Assembly (NCBI GenBank): GCA_025938035.1
Contig: JAICQE010000008.1
Coordinates: 1-49,368, forward strand
Length of the DNA stretch: 49,368 nt
Direction: 5' to 3'
Source of the DNA: Vicinamibacteria bacterium
Lineage (GTDB): Bacteria; Acidobacteriota; Vicinamibacteria; Vicinamibacterales; UBA2999
Shown here: piece by piece, positions 24,937 to 33,480 of the stretch
Position numbering within the stretch: the stretch's first letter is position 1
How the letters are laid out: every line of letters starts with the position of its first letter
Made by a program: the position numbers and the translations under genes
Notes under the pieces: generated by a model
Database searches by the model: none
The model's input: the letters and a program-made list of their open reading frames with translations, nothing else
What the model was told of the DNA's origin: nothing

Positions 24937-26925
24937 ATGATGGCTGGTTTTCGTCTGTTCATGGCAACCACGGCCGGCGCGCTGCTGCTGGCGGGGCATG
25001 CCGGCGCACAGGGAGTCCCACGACTCGATTCGTACGCGGGTGTCGCCGTCCGAATCCTTCAGAGCAACAACGCCGGGAACATCCATCACCTCATCGATCC
25101 GACAACGCGCCGCGTGGCCGGACTGATCCGGGGCTGCCCCCACGCACACAACCTTGCGGTGCACCCGGACAGCCTCTACTACTACTGCTCGAACGAACAG
25201 GACAAGACGGTTGACGTCTTCGACACGCGAACGCTGCAGCAGCTCCAGCAGATCCCGCTGAGCGAACGGCCGAACAAGGTCGTCGTCAACAAGAAGTACC
25301 GCAAGATCTATGCGGGCATCCGCCAGATCCCGCGCAATGGTGTCGCCGTGATCGACGTGATCGACGTCGATACGAACAAGCTCGTTCGAAGCATTCCCGT
25401 CGACCATGGCGTGCACAACACGTATGTCACGCCGGACGAGCGCTGGGTCGTTGCCGGTCTCGGCGGCGAGGTGAAGCCGGGCCAGCCGACGATTCAGGTG
25501 ATCGACCCGGCCACCGATACCGTGGCCTGGAGCATGGAGTTGACCGGCCACGAGCAGTACGGCCGCAGGAACCATGAAGTGCGGCCGATGGCGTTCGAGG
25601 CAAACGCCGACGGCACGACGAAGCGGATGTTCGCCCAGGCAACGGGCATCAACGCCGTGTGGGTCATCGACTGGGCATCGCGCAAGGTCGTCGATATGCT
25701 GTGGCCGCCGGCGCTGCCTGCCTGGAAGCAGAACGCGGACGGCATTCAGACGGGAGACATGCACGGGCTCGAGGTTCTGCCCAACCGATCGGCGGTGTGG
25801 GCCTCGAGCCGCCTCGACAGCCGGATCTACGGATGGACGCTGCCTGGCCTCAAGTACATCGGCGCGGTGGAAGTCGGGCCAACCGCGAACTGGATGACCC
25901 CGACGCCGGACAGCCGCTTCATGTACGTGGCCGTATCCGGCGCCGACTATACGGCCGTCATCGACCTGCAGAAGCTGCAGGTTGTGGACAAGATCAAGGT
26001 CGGCGCGCGCCCGGCGCGGATCAATACGGCCATCTTGCCGCTGGACCGCGTGAATGCGCCGACGGCCACGAGCGGGGCGAGTGCGTCGCCACCTGTCCGC
26101 CGGAGCGACGGACAGCCCGCGACGCCGGTCGCCACCTCCGGCGTCCAGTCGAAGGCGGTGTCGAGCAGCGCGGCTGCTTCCGCCGCGGACGTGGACTTCT
26201 TTCGCAAGAACATCGAGCCGCTCTTCACGCGTGCGCGCGGCGGCACGATGCCGGGCTACGCCTCCTGCGTGATGTGTCACACATGGCAGACGAAGCTCCG
26301 GTTCAGCCTGCAGACGCCCGCCACCGATGCCGGATGGACGGTGGCACAATCACGGGCCAATTTCGACGTCGTCACGAGGCTGATCAACACCGCGACGCCC
26401 GAAGCCAGCCGCCTGCTGATCAAGCCGCTTGCGCCGAACGCCGGCGGATCAGGTCATACCGGCGGGACCTATTGGAACTCGCGGGACGATCCGGAGTATC
26501 AGGCCGTGCTGACGTGGATTCGCAGCCTGCCCACCGACCGTTATGTCCCGCCGGCCGAGCCAACGCTGGACTTTGCATTCTTCAGGGCGTGCGTGCAGCA
26601 GGTGTTCGCCAAGCCTCGCGAAGGGCACATCCGCTGCAGTAATTGTCACAACGCAGGCATCATCGGGTTTGCGGCACTGCCGGGTGACGGGCGCGAGAGT
26701 TGGAACGACGCCGAGGCCAAACGGGCGTTTCAGTTGATCTCGCGCGTGATTGTCCCCGGCGATCCGGATCACAGCCGGTTCCTGCTCAAGCCGCTCCATC
26801 CGGACGCCGGCGGCTCGTATGCGCACAACGGCGTTCGCCGCTGGCAAAGCCGCACCGATCCGGAGTATCAGATGCTGGCGGAATGGATAGCCGGCAAACG
26901 CACCGGCAACAAGTGCTCGTCGTAA
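24937..26925 (+). CDS. Periplasmic YVTN-type beta-propeller fused to two haem c motifs
   Basis: 662 residues; GGAGG precedes tandem ATGs at 24937 and 24940. After a signal peptide (ATTAGALLLAGHAGAQG) the first 370 residues form a seven-blade YVTN propeller (AHNLAVHPDSLYYYCSNEQ, DKTVDVFDTRTL, RYMYVAVSG-like blades). A Ser/Ala/Thr linker (about 375-415) leads to a C-terminal part with two haem motifs, C444-V-M-C447-H448 and C567-S-N-C570-H571, each followed by similar repeats (LLIKPLAPNAGGSGHTGG and LLKPLHPDAGGSYAHNG). The duplicated module resembles the cytochrome regions of planctomycete PSD1-type proteins. Likely an electron-transfer protein tied to the xox run; partner unknown. Confidence 0.88.
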   Translation: MMAGFRLFMATTAGALLLAGHAGAQGVPRLDSYAGVAVRILQSNNAGNIHHLIDPTTRRVAGLIRGCPHAHNLAVHPDSLYYYCSNEQDKTVDVFDTRTLQQLQQIPLSERPNKVVVNKKYRKIYAGIRQIPRNGVAVIDVIDVDTNKLVRSIPVDHGVHNTYVTPDERWVVAGLGGEVKPGQPTIQVIDPATDTVAWSMELTGHEQYGRRNHEVRPMAFEANADGTTKRMFAQATGINAVWVIDWASRKVVDMLWPPALPAWKQNADGIQTGDMHGLEVLPNRSAVWASSRLDSRIYGWTLPGLKYIGAVEVGPTANWMTPTPDSRFMYVAVSGADYTAVIDLQKLQVVDKIKVGARPARINTAILPLDRVNAPTATSGASASPPVRRSDGQPATPVATSGVQSKAVSSSAAASAADVDFFRKNIEPLFTRARGGTMPGYASCVMCHTWQTKLRFSLQTPATDAGWTVAQSRANFDVVTRLINTATPEASRLLIKPLAPNAGGSGHTGGTYWNSRDDPEYQAVLTWIRSLPTDRYVPPAEPTLDFAFFRACVQQVFAKPREGHIRCSNCHNAGIIGFAALPGDGRESWNDAEAKRAFQLISRVIVPGDPDHSRFLLKPLHPDAGGSYAHNGVRRWQSRTDPEYQMLAEWIAGKRTGNKCSS

Positions 26926-26955
26926 TGTCCCCTCAGGCGGACCCTATCAGGTGAA

Positions 26956-27007
26956 AGGCCGACCTGCTTGCCCGCCGTAGCTTCAGCGGAGGCGGGAAGG
27001 TCGGCCT
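26956..27007. terminator. Bidirectional terminator hairpin
   Basis: AGGCCGACCT (26956-26965) pairs perfectly with AGGTCGGCCT (26998-27007), with an inner CCCGCC/GGCGGG stem. It lies exactly between the converging propeller-haem gene and the DUF6152 gene, whose stop codon begins at 27008. A decayed version of the TTCA-loop hairpin (CCTCAGGCGGACC) lies just before it at about 26935. Confidence 0.7.
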
Positions 27008-27412
27008 CTACTTCACGTCGCCCGGATCGAAGGACGATCCGGCGAACACCTGACGGCCATCCGGGAGCTTGACGGTCCGCGCGTTGGCGACCTTGTCCGA
27101 CGTCTTCGAACGGAAGCCTTCGACAACCACCTGATGGCCCTGCCGCAGCGAGTTGCGGTTCCAGCCATTTCGCATCAGACCGTTGGGCGGGCCAAGCTCG
27201 AAGTCCCAGAGCTGAAACTTCCCCGTTTCGTCCTTCCCCTCCACATAAATCCGCGCGTGCGGGTTCGTCCACTCGAGTTTCTGGACCACGCCCGTGACCG
27301 TGATCGTCCGATCGCGGTCGTACTCCGCCGCAAACGAGTGGTGTGCCTGCGAGGGGGTCGCGCCGGCGAGCCACGCGATACCGGCCACCATGACGAAGCA
27401 TCGACGGTTCAT
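27008..27412 (-). CDS. DUF6152 family secreted protein (single domain)
   Basis: 134 residues; ATG at 27412 with AGGAG upstream. Signal peptide CFVMVAGIAWLAGATPSQA, then HHSFAAEYDRDRTITVTGVV, KLEWTNPHARIYVE, LWDFELGPPNGLMRNGW, LRQGHQVVVEGF and VKLPDGRQVFAGSSF, the complete DUF6152 pattern. Function unknown for the family; the fold is probably an OB-like barrel in the periplasm. It is divergent from the gene at 27456, only 43 bases between the start codons. That neighbour encodes the very domain that is fused to DUF6152 in two other genes of this window. Confidence 0.9.
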   Translation of the reverse strand: MNRRCFVMVAGIAWLAGATPSQAHHSFAAEYDRDRTITVTGVVQKLEWTNPHARIYVEGKDETGKFQLWDFELGPPNGLMRNGWNRNSLRQGHQVVVEGFRSKTSDKVANARTVKLPDGRQVFAGSSFDPGDVK

Positions 27413-27455
27413 GAGCGCTCCTGAGAATCTTGAGCATAATACGCCTGAGGAACGC

Positions 27456-28265
27456 ATGCGAAGAGCAGCCTTGTCCGTCGCGTTTGTCACGGCGTTGGCG
27501 GTTCCTACCCTGTCGGCGCAGTGGCCCAAGCAGCCAACACCTGGCGTCCCGAGAACGGCAAGCGGCGAGCCCGACATGAACGGCCCTGTCCCGAGAACGG
27601 CTGACGGGAAGCCCGACCTGTCGGGCGTCTGGCGCGGCGGCGGGGGCGGCGGCGGACGGCAGGGTGCGGCGGCGCCCCCGCCCAGCGGCCCTCCGGTGGC
27701 AGGTTTCCGGGACGTGGCTCAGAACATCAAGGGCGGGCTGCCGCTCACACCTTACGGCGCCGAGCTGCTCAAGACCCGCATCGCCGGCAACAGCAAGGAC
27801 AATCCCGAAGCGCACTGCCTGCCGATGGGGATCGTTCAGCTCCACACGCAGGGCGCGCCGCGCAAGTTCTTCCAGATGCCGCGCTCGCTGGTCATCCTCT
27901 ACGAAGCGAGCTGGGAGCGCCGGGAGATCTTCACCGACGGCCGCAAGCTGCCTCCAGTGGACGATGTCCACCCGTGGTACTACGGCTACTCAGTGGGCCG
28001 ATGGGACGGCGACACGCTGGTGGTGGAAACGGCCGGCTTCCGCGACGGCGGCTGGCTCGACATCATCGGCAGCCCGCTCACCGACGCAGGCAAGGTGACC
28101 GAGCGGTTCCGGCGCGTGAGCTACGGGCGCATGGAGATCGACGTGACGATCGAGGACAAGAAAGCGTATACGAGCCCGTTCACCGTTCGCGTCAACCAGC
28201 AGCTGATGCTCGACGAGGAGCTGATCGAGTTCATCTGCCTCGAGAACCAGCGTTTCGGCCGGTAG
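27456..28265 (+). CDS. Secreted GDTLVVET-family protein, paralogue 1
   Basis: 269 residues; GAGGA before the ATG at 27456. Signal peptide AALSVAFVTALAVPTLSAQ, then PRTASGEPDMNG and PRTADGKPDLSGVWRGGG, a Gly-rich linker, and the core shared with four other genes here: HCLPMGIVQLHTQGAPRKFF, LVILYEASWERREIFTDGRK, GRWDGDTLVVETAGFRDGGW, VTERFRRVSYGRMEIDVTIE. No enzyme motif is recognised. The conserved aromatic and Arg/Asp residues suggest a lipocalin-like or beta-rich binding protein; that is a guess. The last 35 bases overlap the 3' end of the methyltransferase gene on the other strand. Confidence 0.82.
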   Translation: MRRAALSVAFVTALAVPTLSAQWPKQPTPGVPRTASGEPDMNGPVPRTADGKPDLSGVWRGGGGGGGRQGAAAPPPSGPPVAGFRDVAQNIKGGLPLTPYGAELLKTRIAGNSKDNPEAHCLPMGIVQLHTQGAPRKFFQMPRSLVILYEASWERREIFTDGRKLPPVDDVHPWYYGYSVGRWDGDTLVVETAGFRDGGWLDIIGSPLTDAGKVTERFRRVSYGRMEIDVTIEDKKAYTSPFTVRVNQQLMLDEELIEFICLENQRFGR

Positions 28266-28941
28266 ACAGGTCGAGGAGCGACGTCGTCTTGGTGACCTCG
28301 TTCCCGAACTTGATTGGCAGGTCAACGAGCCCTGTGACGTTGAAGGGAGCGGCAGCGAGGTCGATCGCCCGGTATCCCCCGGGAACAATGTCCGGATTTC
28401 CGGTGCCACGATCATTCGTCAGCAGAACCCACTTGTACTTGCCCTTCTTCAGATTGTTCCTGATGAACTTGTCCACCAGCGCGTCGGGAAGATGCTGGAG
28501 GACGTCCTTGGAAATGAGGAGGTCCGCGGCGGGGAGTTCCTCGGTGATGTCACCCACCCGAAAGGTGACGTTGCGTTTCTCGTACTTCCTGCGATTCGCC
28601 TCGATGACGTCCGAGGCGACGTCAACGCCAAGGTAGCTGGCGCCGCCCCAGTCGATGGCGCTCGAGAAGGTCCAGTCGCCGCACCCGGCGTCGACAATCG
28701 ATCTGACGCGCTGCGTCCTGATGAACTCCTCGAGATAGGCGCGATAGTCGCGCGTGATCTCCAGGCTCGATCCTGAGCCACTGGTGCCCTTCCCCGCCAC
28801 GTCGCGGCCCCAGACGCCTTCTTCGTAAATGCGATTGAAGGTCTTCGTCAACGGCGACTCCCCGTTGACGGCGCTGATCGCGAAGTAGAGCAGCGAGAGC
28901 GCAGCCGCCAGGGCGGCTGCGACACGAAGGCGCTTGTTCAT
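28231..28941 (-). CDS. SAM-dependent methyltransferase with N-terminal membrane anchor
   Basis: 236 residues, ATG at 28941. An N-terminal hydrophobic helix (VAAALAAALSLLYFAISAV) is followed by NRIYEEGVWGRD and SGSGSSLEITRDYRAYLEEF, then motif I VDAGCGDWTFSSAIDW, motif II YLGVDVASDVIEANRR, and DLLISKDVLQHLPDALVDKF. This is a class I Rossmann methyltransferase; the SGSGSS segment recurs in a group acting on small or glycan substrates. The helix would place the catalytic domain outside the cytoplasm or tether it; SAM is cytoplasmic, so an inside orientation (signal anchor) needs a test. Converging overlap of 35 bases with the gene at 27456-28265. Confidence 0.85.
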   Translation of the reverse strand: MNKRLRVAAALAAALSLLYFAISAVNGESPLTKTFNRIYEEGVWGRDVAGKGTSGSGSSLEITRDYRAYLEEFIRTQRVRSIVDAGCGDWTFSSAIDWGGASYLGVDVASDVIEANRRKYEKRNVTFRVGDITEELPAADLLISKDVLQHLPDALVDKFIRNNLKKGKYKWVLLTNDRGTGNPDIVPGGYRAIDLAAAPFNVTGLVDLPIKFGNEVTKTTSLLDLSTGRNAGSRGR

Positions 28942-28984
28942 CGATGCGTGCGATGCGGCTCCAGCGGCTCAGCCGCCAAGCGGT

Positions 28985-29557
28985 CTACGCGGGGTTGCTG
29001 GCGGGCGGAATGACGCCGTTGAGCCGGAGATACACGACGAGCTGGCCGTAGACGTCCTGGCTGTGCGCCATCGAGAAGTTGATGAGGCGCACGCGGCTCG
29101 CGCTCGGCCCGAGGAACACTCCGTTCACGCGCTCGAGCAGCCCGGCATCGTCGAACTCCTTCAGCACCGCCTGGCCGTATTCGAGCGATTGGCGCAGCGC
29201 CGCAAGCACGTCGGCCTTCGTTGTCGCGCTCATGTTGATCTGCGGCGCCGGAGTCTTTGCGCCGAGAGCCGCGAGCAGCTTGGAGTCGATCTGCACGATG
29301 TGCATCACGTGCTGGCCGAAGGTGCGCTGCGGATCGGTCGTCTTGAAGTTCCACTTGTCCTCGGGCATCGCCTCGGCGGTTCTGATCAGCAGATTCATAT
29401 TGCGCGTCCAGTCCGCCTGCACGTCGCACGCGAGGTTGGTGCACGCCGGTGCGCCGCCGCGGCCGCCGCGGCCACGTCCCTGCCCCTGGGGCGCCTGGGC
29501 AAACGCCGTCGCCACCACCAGCATCGTCATCCCGATCGCCATCGTCGCCCGTTTCAT
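28985..29557 (-). CDS. Secreted DinB-family protein
   Basis: 190 residues from the internal ATG preceded by GGAGGCAAC; the frame continues to 29614. A signal peptide (MAIGMTMLVVATAFAQ) and an Arg/Gly linker (GQGRGRGGRGG) precede the DinB-like four-helix bundle: DWTRNMNLLIRTAEAMPEDK, FGQHVMHIVQIDSKLLAALG, AALRQSLEYGQAVLKEF, RLINFSMAHSQDVYGQLVVY. The His in QHVMHIV and in AHSQDVYGQ fit the metal site of the DinB/YfiT superfamily. DinB proteins are usually cytoplasmic thiol transferases; export is common in Acidobacteriota. The substrate is unknown. Confidence 0.85.
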   Translation of the reverse strand: MKRATMAIGMTMLVVATAFAQAPQGQGRGRGGRGGAPACTNLACDVQADWTRNMNLLIRTAEAMPEDKWNFKTTDPQRTFGQHVMHIVQIDSKLLAALGAKTPAPQINMSATTKADVLAALRQSLEYGQAVLKEFDDAGLLERVNGVFLGPSASRVRLINFSMAHSQDVYGQLVVYLRLNGVIPPASNPA

Positions 29558-29701
29558 GTTGCCTCCGTCGCGACTATTCCGCCGCGTCGCAATGGTATAC
29601 GAGGTCAGGGCCATGCCGAAAAGGCATAGCGAACAGGCCCTCTCTCGCGCGAGCCTGACGCTCGTCGGTTTTGGGCTCGCAATGGCCGAGTGAGGTTAGT
29701 C

Positions 29702-30577
29702 ATGGTCGATCCCGCCAACGAATCCCGCTCTGATCCACCCCCGTCGGAACCGATCGGCATGGCGACGCTGCTGCGCCGGGCGCGGGAACAGCGCGGGCTG
29801 ACTCTCGAGCAGGTCGCGGACGAGACACGGGTTCCGCTAGAGCGGCTTGCCGCGCTCGAGCAGGACGTACTCCCGCACATCAACCGTGGGTTTTATCAAC
29901 GCGCGCACATACGCGCCTATGCGCGAGCCGTCGACCTGGACGAGCGCATCGTCCTCGCCGAGCTCAAACGCGAAGCAGCGCCAGCGGATCCGCCGCCAGC
30001 CGAACAGCCACCGCCTGTTCGCAGGCGCTCGGTACGCGGGCATCACGGGGTCATGCTCGTCGTCCGCGCCGCGCTTGTCGTCGGGATCAGCGGCATTGTG
30101 TGGGACGTCTCCACGGCCCGCAGCACCGGCGACCACGCAGCGAGTGCGGTATCCCCAGTGCCGGAACGCCACGCAGTCGCGACGACGGGGAACGCACCAG
30201 AGATTGTCCAATCGACTCCACCGGCCGCGGAATCAACTCGACTCGTCCCCGAATCGACACCACTTGTCGCTGTCCAGGACGTTGAGGTGAGTGCGCTCGA
30301 GCCGCCCGGGCAATCGGAACCTACGACGCCGCCGACCCCTGCGGTGACCGAACTCGTCATCACCACGGATCCCGTAGAAGCGCGCGTGGTCGTGAACGGC
30401 ATCGGGTGGGGCTCCACGCCGATCACCATCCAGCATCTGGCGCCCGGTGAAAAACGGCTCCGCGTGACGAAGGACGGGTATATGGCCGTCGAGCGCGTCA
30501 CGCGCGTTGTCGCAGGTCGATCAACGACCGTGAACATTCAATTGCAACCAAACGGTAACCCGCCAGCAAAACCGTAA
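29702..30577 (+). CDS. RodZ-like protein: HTH, membrane helix and PEGA domain
   Basis: 291 residues from the ATG at 29702, with GAGG six bases upstream. Residues 20-85 are an HTH_25/RodZ-type helix-turn-helix (LLRRAREQRGLTLEQVADET, FYQRAHIRAYARAVDLDERI). One helix at about 115-135 (GVMLVVRAALVVGISGIVW) is followed by a long Pro/Thr/Ser region. The C-terminus is a PEGA domain (LVITTDPVEARVVVNGIGWG, APGEKRLRVTKDGYM). Classical RodZ has a DUF4115 domain in that place, so this is a variant that may bind peptidoglycan or an envelope partner. A role in cell shape or in linking cytoskeleton to envelope is inferred. Confidence 0.85.
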   Translation: MVDPANESRSDPPPSEPIGMATLLRRAREQRGLTLEQVADETRVPLERLAALEQDVLPHINRGFYQRAHIRAYARAVDLDERIVLAELKREAAPADPPPAEQPPPVRRRSVRGHHGVMLVVRAALVVGISGIVWDVSTARSTGDHAASAVSPVPERHAVATTGNAPEIVQSTPPAAESTRLVPESTPLVAVQDVEVSALEPPGQSEPTTPPTPAVTELVITTDPVEARVVVNGIGWGSTPITIQHLAPGEKRLRVTKDGYMAVERVTRVVAGRSTTVNIQLQPNGNPPAKP

Positions 30578-30784
30578 TCGTCAACCCTCGCGACGACACC
30601 GCGCCGAAGCCTCCGAGGCTGGTAAGCGCGCACACCCACGTGCACTGATGATCGCTCACGAGATTGCTCATCTGCTGATCGGCACTCGCGACCATGGGAG
30701 CCGCGGTCTGATGCGCGGTGAATGGCGAGGGAGCGAGGTGGCGCGCCGAGCACGCAGTAGACCTGCGCCCGCAGGCACGTCGCC

Positions 30785-33292
30785 CTAGTCAGCGCGCAAG
30801 GCAACCATGGGATCCACGTGGGTCGCACGCCGCGTAGGAACGATCGCGGCGGCCAGGATGACGGCGCTGACGCCAGCGATGGTGCCAGCGAGAATGCGCG
30901 GGTCAGTCCCCTCGATCCCGAACAGCAGCGCTTCCCCAAGGCGGCCGAGCGCCAGCGCCGCGGCAAGACCAATGCCTCCACCGATGATGCCGATCTTGCC
31001 GACGTGGAACAGGAGGAGTCGACGGACATCGTCGCGGCATGCGCCAAGCGCCATTCGGATTCCAATCTCGCGGATTCGCTGAGTCACCGTGAACGCGAGG
31101 ACAGCGTACAACCCTACCCCCGCGAGCACCGACGCAAGGAGGGCGAACCATGACGATAGCGTGGCAAGGATGCGATCGCGGGCGACGTTGTCCCAAATCT
31201 GTTCGTCCATGCTCAGCAGCTTCTCCACCGGAAGGTGTGGATCGATTCTCGCCACCACCGCCGGAATAACCGCGCGAAGCGGTTGCGGCTCCGCCGAAGC
31301 CCGCACATAGAAGGTCAGCGGCCCAATCGGCCCCTGGCGATACGAGTAGTACAGCTGCGGAGGAGCGGCCTCGCGCATGTCGGCATACTTGGCGTCGGCC
31401 ACGATGCCGACGATTTCGACATCTGCCACTGTTGCGCCGCCGCTCGCGAGCCCGACGCGCTTTCCAACGGGCGAGTCGAGCTGGAACTTCCGGACGAACG
31501 CCTGATTCACGATCGCAACCTTCGGTGCACCAGCGCGATCGGCCGCTGAGAACTCGCGCCCGGCAAGCAGTGGGATGCCCAGCGTGCGGAAGTACGCGTC
31601 CCCGATCTGCGCAAAGCTCGCTCGCATGTCCGCATCGGGTCCCGCCGCGAATCCCTCGACGATGACGTTGGGGCGTTGACGATTTTCAGCGAGGAGGGGA
31701 ACAGCCGTTGCCGTGACGGCGGCGACGCCTGGAGTGCCGCGCAGCTGATCTTCGATGCGCTGGAACAAGACCAGAGCTCGTTCCGGGGTGTATCCGTTCG
31801 CATACGGCGCAAGCCGGAACGTAATCAGTCCGTCACGCTGAAAACCGAGTTCCACGCCGGCGACGTTGACCAGGCTTGTGAGGAAAAGACCAGCCTGCGC
31901 CAGCAGTGCCGTCGCCAGGGCGATCTGCGCGGTTGCCAGCGAGACACGAACGCGCCGCGCGCCCACCGACAAGGGCGAGCACGCTGATGCCGCGCCCGCG
32001 GCTGACTGACGCGCCATACGGACCGCGTGCAGGGCCGGAAAGAGACCGAACAGCAGCGCCGTTCCCACTCCAACGCCGAGCGTATAGAGCACAACCGGCA
32101 TGTTCGGCTGGAACGCCACGGTCGACGCGTCGTCCGCCGGCATGATGCTGATCAGCGCGGCGCTGGCGATTCTGGCGACAGCGAGCGCGCCAACGGCCCC
32201 GAGTGTGCCAAGCAGAGAGGCCTCCAGCAGCAGCGAGCGGACCAGTCGTGCGGTGGACGCGCCCATCGACACTCGCACCGCCATCTCCGTCGCGCGATCG
32301 GCGGCCCTCGCCAGCAGGAGGTTGGCCACATTCATACACGCGATGATCAGGACGAGTCCAGTCACGACGAGCAGCAGCCCGAGCACGAGCCGGGCTTCGC
32401 GGGGATCGTTCACCCGCATGCGATGCCCGTCTTCCAGCACAAGGCGCCTGGACAGAAACCGTTCACGCGCCCGACCGGGCAGCTCGCCGGCGTGGACCGG
32501 ATATTCGACTTCCTTGATTAGCGCAGAGAACGGCACGTTGAGCGCCGCCTCGGCGCGTTCACGCGCGATGCCCGGATTCAGCCGGGCGAACATGTACAGC
32601 CAGTGATCTTTCCGCCCACCGCCTCCGATGCGAAGGCGGGGAGCCATCGCGAGCGGCACGAAGACGTCCGGCCTGTCCATCGCGACGGTGCCGGTGAATC
32701 CTTCGCCCGTCACACCAATGACCGTCAACGACTCGCCGTTGACAACGAGTGCCTCGCCAATGACTCCACGATCGGCGGAGAAGTGTGTCGTCCAGTATCT
32801 GTGCGAGAGCACGGCAACCGGGTGCCCGCCCTCGACGCGATCGTCGTCGGGGCTCAGGAGGCGACCAGCGGCAGGCAACAGCCCGAGAGCGGAGAAGTAA
32901 CCGCCCGACACCACCAGGCCCTCGACGCGTGTCGTGATGCCTCGATGCGCGACGTTCGCTCCGAAGTCCGCATGCGCCGCGATGCCGGAGATCCCGGGCA
33001 TCTCCAGCCGCTCGAGGTCGCGGAATAGCGGCACACTGACGACCGCATCCGGGCCGCCGGCATTCCCCGTCGAGCGTCCACCGGGTTTCAGCCCCGGCGC
33101 GATCACGTTGACGAGATCGTTGCTCGCGGGCGCGCTGACTGTGCGCAGGAGCATTCTCTCGAAGACCGAAAAGATGACCGTGTTGACGCCGATGCCGAGC
33201 GCCAGCGACGCCACGGCGACACCTGTGACGAGCGGCCTGCGGTGAAGCGAGCGGATGGCCAAGCGAACGTCCTGCAGAATCTGGTCGATCAT
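30785..33292 (-). CDS. ADOP-type ABC transporter permease (MacB/FtsX)
   Basis: 835 residues. N-terminal DVRLAIRSLHRRPLVTGVAV and LALGIGVNTVIFSV open the first MacB_PCD domain; LSHRYWTTHF, NGESLTVIGV and GFTG follow. Membrane helices cluster near 300-420 (LVLGLLLVVTGLVLIIACMNVANLLL) and at the C-terminus (WFALLASVLAGVGLYAVLAF, REIGIRMALGA, PTRRATHVDPMVALRAD). The whole is a duplicated FtsX core of about 400 residues each, the acidobacterial duplicated orphan permease (ADOP) type; no ATPase gene is adjacent. Such proteins may export lipids or peptides, or act in mechanotransmission; substrate unknown. Confidence 0.95.
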   Translation of the reverse strand: MIDQILQDVRLAIRSLHRRPLVTGVAVASLALGIGVNTVIFSVFERMLLRTVSAPASNDLVNVIAPGLKPGGRSTGNAGGPDAVVSVPLFRDLERLEMPGISGIAAHADFGANVAHRGITTRVEGLVVSGGYFSALGLLPAAGRLLSPDDDRVEGGHPVAVLSHRYWTTHFSADRGVIGEALVVNGESLTVIGVTGEGFTGTVAMDRPDVFVPLAMAPRLRIGGGGRKDHWLYMFARLNPGIARERAEAALNVPFSALIKEVEYPVHAGELPGRARERFLSRRLVLEDGHRMRVNDPREARLVLGLLLVVTGLVLIIACMNVANLLLARAADRATEMAVRVSMGASTARLVRSLLLEASLLGTLGAVGALAVARIASAALISIMPADDASTVAFQPNMPVVLYTLGVGVGTALLFGLFPALHAVRMARQSAAGAASACSPLSVGARRVRVSLATAQIALATALLAQAGLFLTSLVNVAGVELGFQRDGLITFRLAPYANGYTPERALVLFQRIEDQLRGTPGVAAVTATAVPLLAENRQRPNVIVEGFAAGPDADMRASFAQIGDAYFRTLGIPLLAGREFSAADRAGAPKVAIVNQAFVRKFQLDSPVGKRVGLASGGATVADVEIVGIVADAKYADMREAAPPQLYYSYRQGPIGPLTFYVRASAEPQPLRAVIPAVVARIDPHLPVEKLLSMDEQIWDNVARDRILATLSSWFALLASVLAGVGLYAVLAFTVTQRIREIGIRMALGACRDDVRRLLLFHVGKIGIIGGGIGLAAALALGRLGEALLFGIEGTDPRILAGTIAGVSAVILAAAIVPTRRATHVDPMVALRAD

Positions 33293-33337
33293 CGTGCGGC
33301 TCCCGAATCGGCACCTTAGCTCAAAGTGTGTGCCATG

Positions 33338-33383
33338 CGCGCCGACGCCTCCGGCGGATGAGTAACTGGCGTCGGAAGGCGCG
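33338..33383. terminator. Long imperfect hairpin after the O-methyltransferase gene
   Basis: CGCGCCGACGCC (33338-33349) pairs with GGCGTC-GGAA-GGCGCG (33368-33383) with a small internal bulge. It lies in the 188 bases between the minus-strand methyltransferase stop and the ADOP start. There is no T-run, so the terminator call is weak. The left arm (CGCGCCGACGCCTC) recurs at about 2358. Confidence 0.4.
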
Positions 33384-33480
33384 GCGGCGACGTGAGTGTG
33401 CGCCGGTGGGACTGGCGTGTGCGGGCGCGGACATCCCCGTGGCGCCCTTCGCGGTTATCCCGTCCGCCCGGCGGCGGATG

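Noticed and set aside
30785..33292. Complete MacAB-TolC efflux operon
   Set aside because: No MacA, ATPase domain or TolC gene is adjacent; the double FtsX core fits an orphan permease.
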